Origin: Rapana venosa
Lineage: Eukaryota > Mollusca > Gastropoda > Neogastropoda > Muricidae
Assembly: GCA_028751875.1 (NCBI GenBank)
Contig: CM054155.1
Coordinates: 52,282,971 to 52,346,970, forward strand
Reading direction: 5' to 3'
Length of the DNA stretch: 64,000 bases
Position 1 is the first letter of the stretch; each line of letters opens with the position of its first letter. Below the pieces are notes generated by a model. It searched no databases and had not been told where the DNA came from. It saw nothing but the letters and a program-made list of their open reading frames with translations. Of this stretch, positions 24,661 to 35,554 are shown in pieces. Made by a program: the position numbers and the translations under genes.

Positions 24661-27600
24661 CCTTCTCTTCCCATAGTATTCCCTACTCTACTTGTGCCTA
24701 AGCTTTCGAATTCTAAATTCACAATGAGTTGCTACCTAGTTTTACTTTTCTCAAATTATCTGCCTGATTGTCATTGTTGGGGTCATTCTCAGAAAATTGA
24801 GGTTGATAGTGACCTACTTCACACTCTCCCATTTGACTGAATTTAGTTTGTAATGGTGAAGCTGGTTACGGTTTTTTTGAATTAAATAAAAAAATGTTAA
24901 AAGTTTTAATGGTCCTTGTGTTGTTTTTAAAAATTTAAATTTTCTTTACAAAATGTGCTCTTCCAAAGGGCAGTTTTGTGAATGAGGTGATCGTTATTCA
25001 AATTGTTTTCTGACTTCAAAGAGCAAATTTGAAAACAATTTGTTTAAAATTAATCCCCAGTGTTGTTTCAAACCCCCAACGAAAATTTTCCCTTTTTTTC
25101 ATGAAATTAAATGAGGGTGGATTAAAACCCCGTTTGGTCGTGCGCTTGGTTTCCAAAGTCAGGCCCAATTTAAAAAAATTTCACTCACAAAGAACTATCC
25201 CTATCCAACACATTATAGTTTTCCAGTGTTAAGTAAAAGTTAAACAGTTATAAAAAACTTTTTTTGATCAGCAACCCTTTCCTACCCTGTTATGGCTTGA
25301 AACCCCAGATTATAAAATCGTTTCTCATTTTTAATGTCACGACCGACGACGAAATTTTGGGGTGCAAAACCGGCACTTTCCTTCACTGACCGAGATTTTT
25401 ATGCGGCATTCCTTGCCCAAAAATTCTCTGGCAGTACTTTTTTCCCCCCAAAAGGGAACTCGCGTGCTTGCTTGTGTGGTTTTTGTCTTCTTAAAAATTT
25501 TCAGTCACGCCCGACCGCAAAAGCCGGCAGCTTTTTGTCAAGATGCGTTTATGCTTCAAATCGCATTTTTATCAAAGGGAAAAGGAATATTTTCTTTTCA
25601 AAGTATTTTCTTTTGCGAAAATCGTGTTAAATTTACGAAATTGCTTGTTTTTGTCGGTTTTTTTTCTTGTAAACAGTTTTGGTTTTGTGTGGGTACTTTA
25701 CGATTTTATTTGATGCCCGTTATTCTTATCGGAAAAAAAAAAAAAGCCATCTACTGTAAATTGTGGAAATGGTTGTTTGTGAGGAAATAAATTTTGCAAA
25801 AATATTAAATGGATCCATTTTTGTTGTGCGGGGGTTTCGGTTTGGAATGAAACGAAAATAGTACGGTTTTTGCAACTGCAACATTCTTGATGAAGTTTTA
25901 CTTTCTCATTTTTTAAGTGCTTTATGTTTATTTCGAACAGTTAGCGACAGAAAAGGGAACAGGAATGAATTTTGGAAAAGGAAGAAAACCCAAAACCAGG
26001 GGAACAGAAAACCAGAAGATGGGCCCGGCGTTTAGAAAAGAACTAAATTAGCGCGCGATTTAGAGATTTTTAAGGGAAAGCCGGATGGGGGAAAAAATAA
26101 ACCGCAGCAATTTTGGTTGTGTTATTCCCCGTTGAAATTTGGGGTAAACGTTTACTCTGTTAGTGTGACAGGGAAACGGGTTGAAAGGTTTTGTGTTCAC
26201 GACTCTGATCTTCTGTAATAAATTCCCCTTTTTTTCCCGGAAAACTGATTTCTAGCGTTGATTTTTTCAGGGAAGTGATTGATTACACAAGTTTTTTTAA
26301 AACGTAATGAGTCAACCCTAAATGCAGCCCAAACGTCATCGCAGTGTTAATGTTTGCAAAAAGCGCCATGACGAGCTCGGGTTCCTGGTCCGACCCAAAA
26401 AACGTCCTCGTTTTTTAATTATGTTCCCTGCTTCAAATGTAATCAAACAAGAGTTCTTTCCCATTAAAATTTTTTCATTTGAGAGATAGGATACAAAGCT
26501 GGGAAATCCTAAGTTTTTATTTTCAAACACCTGAAACTTTACAAGTCCGGCAGTTTTTATGAAAACCAATCATGAGGAGAGTTTTTTGTTTTTTTTTTCG
26601 TTCGTTTTCCCTTTTTTTTTTTTTTTTTTTCCCTTTTCAACATTTGGAACCATTCTCTTTAAATGTGCAAGACAAGCGTTGATAACAAAACAATAAAAAA
26701 ATGCACACATTCACTTTACATAAAAAGCAAAGAACCTACAGTTTAAAATTGGGTTTTGACAAAAACCAAATGCTTTTTTTGCCAAAAAAAAAAAAATCAA
26801 CTTTATTGAGCGAATAAGCAATTCACATTTACAAGTTTTAATTTGGGTTACACACAAACACACACAAAAACCAGTGTGGCCCCCCCACATTCACGCACCA
26901 CACAACACACAACTCTCTCTCTCCATGCACTTGACAAAACACACCACCACAACCACATTTTTCTACATAAATTTTTGCTCTCTCTCTTTCTCTCTCTCTC
27001 TCTCTCCTTCTCCAACAAACCACACACACACACAACACACCAACACAAAACACACACACCAACCACAACAAAATTAGTGTTTAAAGGAGAAGTCAAGAGG
27101 GGGGTACAGTTAAAGAAGAGTAGTTCTAAGAAAAGTAGATCTTATACAGGTGGGAGTTTATGATAAAAAATAAAGGGGGGCAGGGTGCCCATATAAAATG
27201 AGAGTGATTAGCCAACAATTTTTTTTTTTAAAAGTTACAAAATTTAAAACAAATCATGTGTGTGTGTGGGGAGGGTGCCGGGCTATACATAGGATGCTTG
27301 ATTATGACCAAACAATTTTTTTTTTAACTGTTTTCATAAAAGAAAAAAATATGGTGTGTGTGTGTGTGGTGGTTGTGTGTGTGTGTGTTTTTGTGTGTGT
27401 GTGAGAGAGGGGAGGGGGAAAAGGGGAGAAGAGAGAGAGAAGGAGAGAGAAAAAGGAGGAGAGAGGAGATAACTTTAAAAGTCCCAAAACAGTTTTAAAT
27501 TATGTTAATCTGTTAGATGTGGGACAAAAAAGCAGCTGCATGTGTGGAAAAAAAAAAAACCCTGCAAAGCTGAGAGTGCTTGGGATTCTTTTTGCCCATA

Positions 27601-29040
27601 AAAAAAAGAAATCATTTGCCTGTAAAAACAAGAAAAGAAGAAGAAATAAACCCTTGATTATCTGTTATTCAAAATGTTGTTAAAATTTTAAAAAGGAAAA
27701 AACCCCAACAAAACAGCAAAGGTGTGATTTGTAATCAATTGAAATCCTACAAAGTTTACGACAAAATTTTGGTTTTTAATAAAAAAAAACCCAAGAATGA
27801 AAATGATTTAAAATTTTTTTTTGTCGTTTTTTAAAAACATCATTTTGATTGAATAAAAGCACTATGCACCAGAGCTCTATTTTATCATAAATTTTGAAGG
27901 GTGCGCTGGTAAGATGAAGAAAAAGGGTTTGTTGTGTTGTTGATATTTATCACTCCGCATTTAAAACAAAGTGATAAAGTTTTTTGATATAATCATGTCC
28001 TCTAAGTCTAACATAAAAATCAATGTAAATTTAAAATTCAAGAATGCATTGTTTCTCATTTGGGTGAGTTTTTTTCAATTTGATCTTAAATTTCTACACT
28101 TTCATGATTTGTGCTTTTGAGGGGGGTGGTTTCCATGTCACAAACCAAACGGTCTCCTGTCACAAACCCTAAAATTTATATAAAAAGATAAAACAGTATG
28201 AAAAAATGTTACAAGAAGCATTTTTTCCCAATTAAGTTTGGGGTTTTTTTGTTTAAATGTATGTTTAAATTGTACACTTCCAGATTTGTGTTTTTAGGGG
28301 TTTGGTTTCCATGCCCCAAACCAAAAAAAAAGGTTTCCAGTCACAAAAACCCCAACATATTACTTTTTAAAAAATTTAATTTTAAAAAAGCTTCCCTTTT
28401 GTGTAAAAAAATTGTTGTTTTTTTTATTATTTGTGGGTAAAGTTTTTGGCTAAAAATTTTTGGTCTTCCTGTGGGCACTAGCAAAAAAAACCCAAATTTT
28501 AAACTGGGCGTACAAAAACTGTCTTAGGTGTCATTAGAAATATTCAAAAATATGTTTTTTCAGTGATTGTCATACTTCCAAAAGTTAGATTTGTTTTATA
28601 AATGAAAACAAAGCAATTTTGGAGTGTTTTTTTTTTGAATTTGGTACAAAGATTTTTTTATGCTACTTTTTGGTTTTCCCTGTCACAACCGAACACCTAA
28701 AAATAAACTTTTTCACAAATACAGGAAAAAAATTAAAATTTCATATTTTTTTTTAAAAAGAAGCAGTTTTTGCAGAGTACTCTAAAAATAACAAAAAGGG
28801 ATAAACTTCCAAAAATTTGTTTTTTAAGGGCTATGTCAAAAACCCACAGTTTTGAGAATAACCTGTTACGAGTGTAGTCAATACATAAAATTTTGTGTGT
28901 GGTGTGTGGGTGGGTGCTGGGTGTGTGAAAAAGTCGTGTCTAGTCAACTGTCTTAAAAATTGAAAATTATATATTGGTGTAGTGTGGGGGGCGTGGGGTG
29001 TTCGCCACCACGTACCGGTGTGTACGGTGCGATATTATTA
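24661..29040. other. AT-rich low-complexity stretch, no gene seen
   Basis: No supported gene. It contains a (CA)n/(CT)n block at 26850-27080, a (GT)n/(GA)n block at 27345-27470 and a possible ~180-bp tandem satellite at 28030-28700. Homopolymer runs of A and T are unusually frequent, and the 142-codon frame at 25362-25790 has no recognisable motif. Confidence 0.6.
28030..28700. repeat. Possible degenerate ~180-bp tandem satellite
   Basis: The word TTCCATGTCACAAACC at 28131 recurs as TTCCATGCCCCAAACC at 28307 and as TTCCCTGTCACAACC at 28676, spacings of about 176 and 2 x 184. Each is preceded by a similar GATTTGTG/TTTTTAGGG-type run. A fourth, poor unit lies near 28463. Confidence 0.4.
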
Positions 29041-29044
29041 TCTT

Positions 29045-29215
29045 TATTTTGTCCCCTGTTGAAAGACCCGGGGGGCACCCTCAAAGACTCAGCAACCCGT
29101 TCCTCCATTTCTCTCTGTTCTGCCTTTTTCGGGTTTTTTTTGAGTTCTAGGCTTCCCTTCCCGATTTTTCCTCCCCGTCTTCCTTGGTCTGCCCCTTTTT
29201 TCTTCCTCCCTTGGG
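29045..29215 (-). pseudogene. RTE C-terminal fragment, poor copy
   Basis: It resembles 29745-29870 (AGCTCTTCCTTGGTCTGCC and TTCTCTCTGTTCTGCC-type words) with many indels. The minus strand would encode the RRRGRPRKSW tail of RTE. The ~520-bp T-rich run separating the two suggests a sequencing artefact. Confidence 0.5.
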
Positions 29216-29355
29216 TTTTTTTTGTTTTTTTTTGCCCCCCTTTTTCTTTTTTTTTTGGGGTTTGGGGGTTTTTTTTTTTTCTGGGGTTTTTTTTTTGATT
29301 TTCTTTTTTTGTTTGGGGGTTTTTTTTTTTGTTTTTTTTTTTTTTTTTTTTTTTG

Positions 29356-29394
<39 letters not shown>

Positions 29395-29744
29395 CTTTGT
29401 TTTGGGTTTTTTTTTCTTTTTTTTTTTCTTTTTTTTCTTCCTCGTTTTGTTTTTTTTTTTTTTTTTAAAAAAATTTTTTGTTTTTTTTGGGGGTTTTTTG
29501 GAAACCTGTTGTTTTTTCCCCTGGAAAATCGGGGGTCCCCCCGCCCAAAAAGTTTTTTTTTCCCTTTTTTTTAAATTTTTTCCCCCCCTTTTTTTTTTTG
29601 TTTAAATTTTTGGTTTGTTTCTTTTTTTTTTTTTCGTTTGGGTTTTTTTTGGTTTTAATTTTTTTTTTTTTTTTGTTTTTCTTTTTCCCTTTTTTTTTTT
29701 TTTTTTTTTTTTTTTTCCCTTTTTGCTTTTTTTTTCCTTCCATT
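29216..29744. repeat. Poly-T-rich low-complexity run
   Basis: More than 500 bp composed mostly of T with isolated G, C and A. Poly-phenylalanine and poly-lysine frames here are artefacts. Confidence 0.9.
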
Positions 29745-29940
29745 CTTCTCTCTGTTCTGCCTTTCTCAGGGTTTTGTTGAGTTCTAGGCCTGTCCATTCA
29801 CTGATGTTATCCTCCCAGCTCTTCCTTGGTCTGCCTCTTCTTCTTCCTCCTTGGACAGTGCCTTGCAAAACTGTCTTTGTAATTCCTTGGGATCTTGTGA
29901 CATGCCCATACCACTTAAGTTTACGCTTTTTCTAACGATC
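29745..29940 (-). pseudogene. RTE C-terminal fragment
   Basis: The minus strand reads LQGTVQGGRRRGRPRKSW, then DNISEWTGLELNKTLRKAEQ, the C-terminal tail of an RTE ORF. It is 5'-truncated, without RT. Confidence 0.7.
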
Positions 29941-29999
29941 GTGAAAAAGCGTAAAAAAGCTGCGTATATGCGTGCGTAAAAACAAGTTTTGTGTCTTCT

Positions 30000-30250
30000 A
30001 GTCAATGGGTTTAAAGTTGTGTTCGCAATTGATGTGTGTGCGTGCGGGCGTTTGCGTGTGTGTGCGCATGCGCGCGTGTGTGTGGTGTGTGTGTGTGTGT
30101 GTTCGTGACATTTTATTTGAAAACCAATATGAAATATAGCTTTTGTGTCTTTGATATATTTGATGTGTATCAATCTGCCTGTCAGTATTGTAATTGCCCT
30201 TCATGGGATGATTAAAGTGTTTTTGACTTGACTTGACTTGACTTGACTCT
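30000..30250. repeat. (GT)n run and retroelement tail with (ACTTG)n
   Basis: A GT/GC-rich microsatellite (30030-30105) is followed by TTGCCCTTCATGGGATGATT, then AAAGTGTTTTTGACTTGACT and an (ACTTG)n tail. The same terminal sequence occurs at 47195-47240, so it is the 3' end of a dispersed element. Confidence 0.65.
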
Positions 30251-30459
30251 CCCTTCTCTCTCCCTCCCTCTCCTAATATCCCTCTCTCCTTAATCTCTCT
30301 CTCCATCTCACTCTGTGCTCAGTCTCCTGCTCTTTCCTTTTTGTTGGTTTGTTAGAAAGTGAACTATTTTCTGTATTTGGGAAAGGTATAGGAAACAAAC
30401 ATGACTTGTATACACACAAACTGGCCACAGGCCAGATCGAGGTAAAAAAACAACACACA

Positions 30460-30788
30460 CACAAAAACGACACAATAGATCACTCATTTCTCTCCCGTCT
30501 CCAAAAAGCGTTTGGTATCAAAGGTGCAGCCCTCACCCGGTTTAGTTCATACCTCACTGACCCATTTCACACAGTTGCAATAAACAAGATCAATCCACTG
30601 TTGGCCACTGCTCTTTTCCTATTTCAGGTCCATCGACCTGGAATGAGCACCCCCTTCTCTCTCCCTTCGCCAAAAGCCTAGGCTCTTATGACACTTTTAA
30701 ATCCAGCCTCAAGATTTTCCCCTCCTGTTTCAACTGTCCCACATTCAGGAACCAATGTCCCATTACCGTGCCAAAGTATATGACCTTT

Positions 30789-30826
<38 letters not shown>

Positions 30827-30850
30827 CTATAAACTGTCTTGAGCTGGGCT
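30460..30850 (+). pseudogene. CR1/L2-like LINE fragment (RT piece and 3' end)
   Basis: DTIDHSFLSRLQKAFGIKG and LTRFSSYLTDPFHTVAINK match RT motif A and the following helix of CR1/L2-type LINEs. After a deletion comes the C-terminal SYDTFKSSLK region and the 3' UTR word CCAAAGTATATGACCTT, with a (GT)n tract. An internal deletion and stops make it dead. Confidence 0.7.
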
Positions 30851-31049
30851 TTACTGACAGGACAGGGATGGGTGAAAACTTTTATAAACCGGTATGGGTT
30901 TTCTAAATAACTACTAAAATATCATTCACAGCAACATGACTTATTGTAGTAGTAAAGTATATGCTGAAAAGAGTCTGCACACTCCAAAAAGTGAGAAAGT
31001 GGCCGATAGACAGTTCTGGAAGGTAGCCCTCGATATTTAAGTTTTTATT

Positions 31050-31400
31050 AAAAATAAATAAATTATTCTTTGATATCGAGGATGATGGAATAAGCACGTA
31101 TGTGCTTTTTTTTACATCCAGTCCCCGTGTGTATGCGGTTTTGTGAATTCTGTCATCTGTTCCCACGGCACACAATGGCCTACTCTTCCGAAAAGCGGAA
31201 CAGGATTTAACGTGTGCGCAAGATGTTCTGCGTGCGTTTGCACACGGGGCCTCGGTTTACAGTCTCATCCGAAGGCTTTTTGGGGAGAATGGAGTCTGCA
31301 CTGATGTTAACTCCAGGGGAAAATATCCCCTTGAACGGGAATCGAACCCGGGTCATCGGATTGCGAGTGTAATGTTCTAACCACTAGGCTATCCCGTGCA
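31050..31400 (-). repeat. tRNA-derived SINE, family B (full length)
   Basis: On the minus strand the head is CGGGATAGCCTAGTGGTTAG (box A), followed by box B GGGTTCGATTCCCG. The body contains TTAACATCAGTGCAGACTCC and ends near GAATAAT. The tail with GCGCTATATAAATTCCATAC, seen in the copies at 5744, 7557 and 50238, is missing or altered here. Confidence 0.85.
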
Positions 31401-31466
31401 GTTTACTTCACTAGCTTACCGAAGTGACTGGACATCCGAGGATTGAACTGGACTAAGCTTCTGATT

Positions 31467-31490
31467 ATGACGGCGTGTACAGAACAATGA
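31467..31490 (+). promoter_or_regulatory. Candidate upstream ORF overlapping the exon-1 start
   Basis: A seven-residue frame (MTACTEQ) ends with TGA at 31488-31490, overlapping the ATG at 31487 as ATGA. Such an overlap can throttle translation or allow re-initiation. It only matters if the candidate first exon is real. Confidence 0.3.
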
Positions 31491-31581
31491 TGGCTGTGGT
31501 CAGCAGACTGACCAGGCTTCACCTTGTCCTCGCTGTGTTAGTGTCAAGTTTGACGTTGAACTCCTCACTGGCAAGCTCTAT
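31487..31581 (+). CDS. Candidate first coding exon of TIR-STING (hydrophobic N-terminus)
   Basis: The start ATG is in fair context (A at -3), and the frame encodes MMAVVSRLTRLHLVLAVLVS and then SLTLNSSLASS. This is a basic n-region, a hydrophobic core and a small-residue end, like a signal peptide or a short signal anchor. It ends with two bases of a codon before GTAATA, a usable donor. The next accepted exon at 32517 starts with one base, so phase 2 fits and gives Met at the junction. The local GC-rich codons contrast with AT-rich flanks. An unspliced reading stops at TAA-TAA just after, with an AATAAA about 50 bases on, so a separate tiny gene or chance is possible. Phase agreement alone has a one-in-three chance. 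Confidence 0.35.
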
Positions 31582-31949
31582 GTAATAATGCCTGCACACA
31601 TTCACCTGAGCTGAGCTTGCAACTTCAGTCCCTCTGATAATAAAGAAAAAAAACATGAAAAAAAGTTTGAATATGGCTTTCTTTTAAATCTATCAGCATG
31701 TTTTGTGCGTTTTGTACTTGTAGTAAGTTGATAAAATTTCTGAACATCAGTCCACAGTTTGGTGTAATATGTTCCAAAGTGTTATATATTTCATTTAGAA
31801 AGATCTAGATCTTTGTCTGAATCATCGGTGCATTTGATTAAGAAAGCATAAGCTTTCTTTACAAAGAAAGCAAATACACCCGGAGACAGAATAATGCCTT
31901 GGAGAGTTCCTGTAGAAATGATTGGAATAACTGGAATGGCTGTGGAGTT

Positions 31950-32340
31950 TCTCACCTCACCTCACCTCACTTATCCTGTTGTCCATTTGCCAGTGGGGGT
32001 ACTAATAAAGATTTTGCAACCAGCTTCCTCCACTCCTCGTAGTCATCTGCTTTCCGTGGCAACTTGTTCCACTCAAGGCCAGTCCACTCTCTGATGTTGC
32101 CCCCCCCCCCCACACCCCCCCCCCCCCCCCCAACCCAACGCTTTCTCTGTCTGCCTCTTCGTCTACCTCCTTGCACTGTTCCCTGTAGGACAGTCTTGGC
32201 TAGTCTTACATGTTCGTGTGACATGCCCGAACCACTTTAGCTTACGTATTTACACTGAAGTCAGGGGCTCTTCGTATAGTCCGATGGCTTTTTGGATTCT
32301 GGTTTTCTCTACCTCAGTAGTGATGTGATCTCTGTATAAG
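31950..32340 (-). pseudogene. RTE C-terminal fragment
   Basis: The minus strand reads RLAKTVLQGTVQGGRRRGRQ, then NIREWTGLEWNKLPRKADD and EEWRKLVAKSLLVPP, the end of an RTE ORF, followed by an (AGGTG)n-type tail on that strand at 31950-31972. A 35-bp poly-C run interrupts it. It lies in the putative first intron of TIR-STING. Confidence 0.75.
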
Positions 32341-32400
32341 ATACCTGCTGTCGAGTTAGGGACACATTACCATTCAGTGCTTTACAAACCAAAAACAGAA

Positions 32401-32419
32401 CACCATCATCATCATCAGC

Positions 32420-32457
<38 letters not shown>

Positions 32458-32460
32458 GAA
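32401..32460. repeat. (CAA)n microsatellite
   Basis: A (CATCAT)n then (CAA)n run, about 60 bp upstream of the first TIR exon. Confidence 0.95.
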
Positions 32461-32516
32461 GCATCAGACAACTTATCCTGACCTTCACGTCCTCACTCCG
32501 AACCGTCTGCTTGCAG

Positions 32517-32735
32517 GTCTCCTTCAGAAACGGACCAGATTTTTGTGTCGCACTGTGAGGAGGATCTGGAGCTGGCCCTGTCGCTGATGGGCATGCTGGA
32601 GTCTCAGGGCCTGTCCTGCTTCCTGCCAGAGAGGGATGTGCCCTCCGGCCCGGTCATGTACCCCATGGCTGACGCCCTGGTGGCCTGTCGTCGAGTGGTG
32701 CTGCTGCTGACCCCCCAGTACCTGGACACTAATCT
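32517..32735 (+). CDS. STING1: TIR-STING exon: first half of TIR domain
   Basis: The acceptor CTGCTTGCAG precedes a frame encoding DQIFVSHCEEDLELALSLMG (strand A and helix A, TIR box 1), then LSCFLPERDVPSG (box 2 and BB loop, with the RDxPxG pattern), ADALVACRR, and VVLLLTPQYLDTN (strand C). It ends after two bases of a leucine codon at the donor CT-GTAATG, the first unit of a 20-bp tandem repeat. Reading on would stop at TAA within two bases, so splicing here is required. The exon is clearly GC-richer than its flanks. Confidence 0.9.
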
Positions 32736-35500
32736 GTAATGCCGCTTTCCAGTCTGTAATGCCGCTTTCCAGTCTGTAATGCCGCTTTCCAGTCTGTAAT
32801 GCCGCTTTCCTATCTGTAACGCCGCTTTCCAGTCTGTCATGCCGCTTTCCAGTCTGTAATGCCGCTTTCCTATCTGTAATGCTGCTTTCCTGTCTGTAAT
32901 GCTGCTTTGCTATCTGTAATGCTGCTTTCCTGTCTGTAATGCTGCTTTGCTATCTGTAATGCTGCTTTCCAGTCTGTAATGCTGCTTTGCTATCTGTAAT
33001 GCTGCTTTCCTGTCTGTAATGCTGCTTTGCTGCATCTTTGAGGCATGGGCTGGGCTGCACTGTCCCCTTCAAGCCGCGGCACATTGCTTTGCTTGACATG
33101 TGGGGCTGCTCTTCCCGGAGAGAGCGCCTCGCCCTTAGATCAGCGCCACCCTTTAATTTTGTTTTCTGTTGTTCTGCTGGCATGTATATCTGTTTCCTAA
33201 TCAGTGTTGGTGGGTTTTTTCTACAGAATGCTACCAGTGACAATTCTCTTGTCGCCATGGGTTGTTTAACGTACACTGAAGATATGTTGAATAAATTACC
33301 TTGTTTTTGTGTGGCATGTAAAAGACTAGCATCCGGACCATTACTCAAGATCTAGTGGATGGGGAAAAAGTTGGGATTCAAACAGGGATCGAACCAGGTT
33401 TTCTCTCTTTCTAGACAGGCATTGAGATAGACCACCAATGCGCTGTTTAGTTCCACTCTTTATTTTTTAAAATTCATTATTTGTTTGTTTGTTTGTTTAC
33501 TCATGCATTATTTAGTAATCTGTTCATTTATTCATTCTTTAGCCAAGGATAAAAGCCCTGTCAGTTATTGATGTTAGCCAGTTGACAAGGTCTACGCCAA
33601 ATGTGTTTGAAGTGATATAATGGGAATGTCTTCCTCCATGATGACCTCCTAGCCTATCCTCCATAGTAGTGCTAAACACACCTCTGAGCACCAGCCGCCT
33701 TGGCGCAGTGGTTAGCGTTATGGAAGGTCGTAGGTTCAAATCCCATGAGTCACTGGAATTTTTCGGATTCTGATGGGCTCCTACCCAGAGTGAGTGTGCT
33801 GTGGGCTCATTGAGAAAACTGGAACCACACAGTCGAGGTTCATCCACTTTACCGATGCGATTTTGAGACGGGACGGTTGTGATATTTTGGTATGGATTTT
33901 CTCTGACCTGAAGGACATTCTCCCTTTTTGTGCTAAAAACAGAAGGGCAGAAATCGTGCTCACCAGCATACACATGAGCCAGTCTCACAATACTCTTGTT
34001 TATTTGCTCGAAGCTGAGCGAACCCCATGGTGTTTCACCTGTGATGCAGGAATAAGCATTAAGCAGCTGCTTCTGCTGTGTCGAGATGTCCGAGATGTTA
34101 GGCACACATTCATTTATTTTTCCCAGGCTCCCTAAAGCTCTTATATTACGATGTTCTATCGGACATCATTTTCAACATCCCCAGAGAATCAGGCTTTTCC
34201 CTATTTATATGAGTGAAGAGGTCATAGCTAGTCACTGGTTTTGGTTTTATCTCATTTTATGTGTGGTTGATGTGGCTTCTCCCACAACGTGGTGACCGTC
34301 CGGGCTTGACCCTCATGGTTGGCCAGGGGGTCGATACAGGGAACAACAGTCGAGTTGATGTTATACCCTGTTTTGATCCGTATGTAGTTGCAGTTTTAAT
34401 CTGAGATTTAGAAGTGCTCTCATGCGGGGACGGGATAGCTCAGTGGTCGGAGCACTCGCTTTCCCCCAGCCAAGTTAAGCAGCATCGAGCGTGGTTACCA
34501 GTTGGATGGGTGACCGTTTGCGCGCTTTGGCTTCAGTACAGTTCCCCCAGTTCACCCAGCTGTAAATGGGTACCTGCCCTCTTTAGGGTCAGGGAAGGTA
34601 AAGCAGCGAGGGAGAGGAGATGGGCACTGCCCTCAATGTGCTAGCCCCTAGAGAAGTGAGGTCTCTGACGCCTCGCTCCCCTACGACCACAAAGGTTAGG
34701 GGACACCTTACCTACCTTTACAATGCGACAGCCCCGATATGGCCTCTGTGGTCGGCGGGGCTGTAAACAACAGATTGGACTGGACTTTCTATGCAGGTCT
34801 GTTCTTCTGGACCGCTGACCCCCTCTGTCTGCTAGGACAGGTATGCATGCCTGCCTTCCTCACTGTGTGCAGGTGTCAGTTTGTACTGCACCTGAGCGTG
34901 TCGGAAATGTACAACAGCCAGCGAGCGCTCATTGTCCCGGTCATTTACGACGTGCCCGAGAAGAAAGTGCCGACATGTTTACGAACCCTCAGCCAAGTGG
35001 ACATGCGTCAAGACCCCAACTACCAAAGAAAATTGATATCGATTCTTAAAGGTTTGATATTATGGTCATATAACCTTCCACCCAAACTCCTCTTAGTTCC
35101 ATTTTTTAACAGTTTTGATATTATTAGCATGTTTAACATTTGCAGTTTTGAGATGTTTGCAAGTTTGATATATGAATACGTTTAAGGTTATTAAGGTTGA
35201 TAGGGATATGAAACGAACGCTGTGCAGCCAAAAATGAAGCAGGTTATTGGTGTTTGAAATGGGTTAGTGTGCTACCAGTAACTTTGAGAAGAAAAACTGC
35301 CTGTAGAATGTTTGCATAGGGATAACAGCTAGCCACAGTATCTACTTGGCTGCAGCATTCGTCACTGCAAGTACTGTACTGCCAATGATGTATTTATTTA
35401 TTCAAGAACATGGTCACTGAGTGAGACTGGACATGAGGGAAAACATAAGCGTGTGTGAATGGATAGTTGTTTTTACCAGGTTTTATCGAAAAGAGTATAA

Positions 35501-35554
<54 letters not shown>

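Noticed and set aside
23980..24840. 286-codon Pro/Ser/Phe-rich frame
   Set aside because: It lies in a CT-rich tandem array with error-like homopolymers; several frames are open at once.
29184..29797. Phe-rich and Lys-rich frames
   Set aside because: Produced by a poly-T run that is probably a sequencing artefact.
33690..33760. Possible tRNA gene (boxes A and B correctly spaced)
   Set aside because: No convincing acceptor and anticodon stems; followed by non-tRNA sequence as in a SINE. The same applies to the heads at 13651, 19091, 31380, 34427, 41429 and 49385.
34472..34516. 5S rRNA gene
   Set aside because: Only the central promoter part is present and it is fused to a tRNA-like head, with the same fusion at 41429, so it is part of a SINE.
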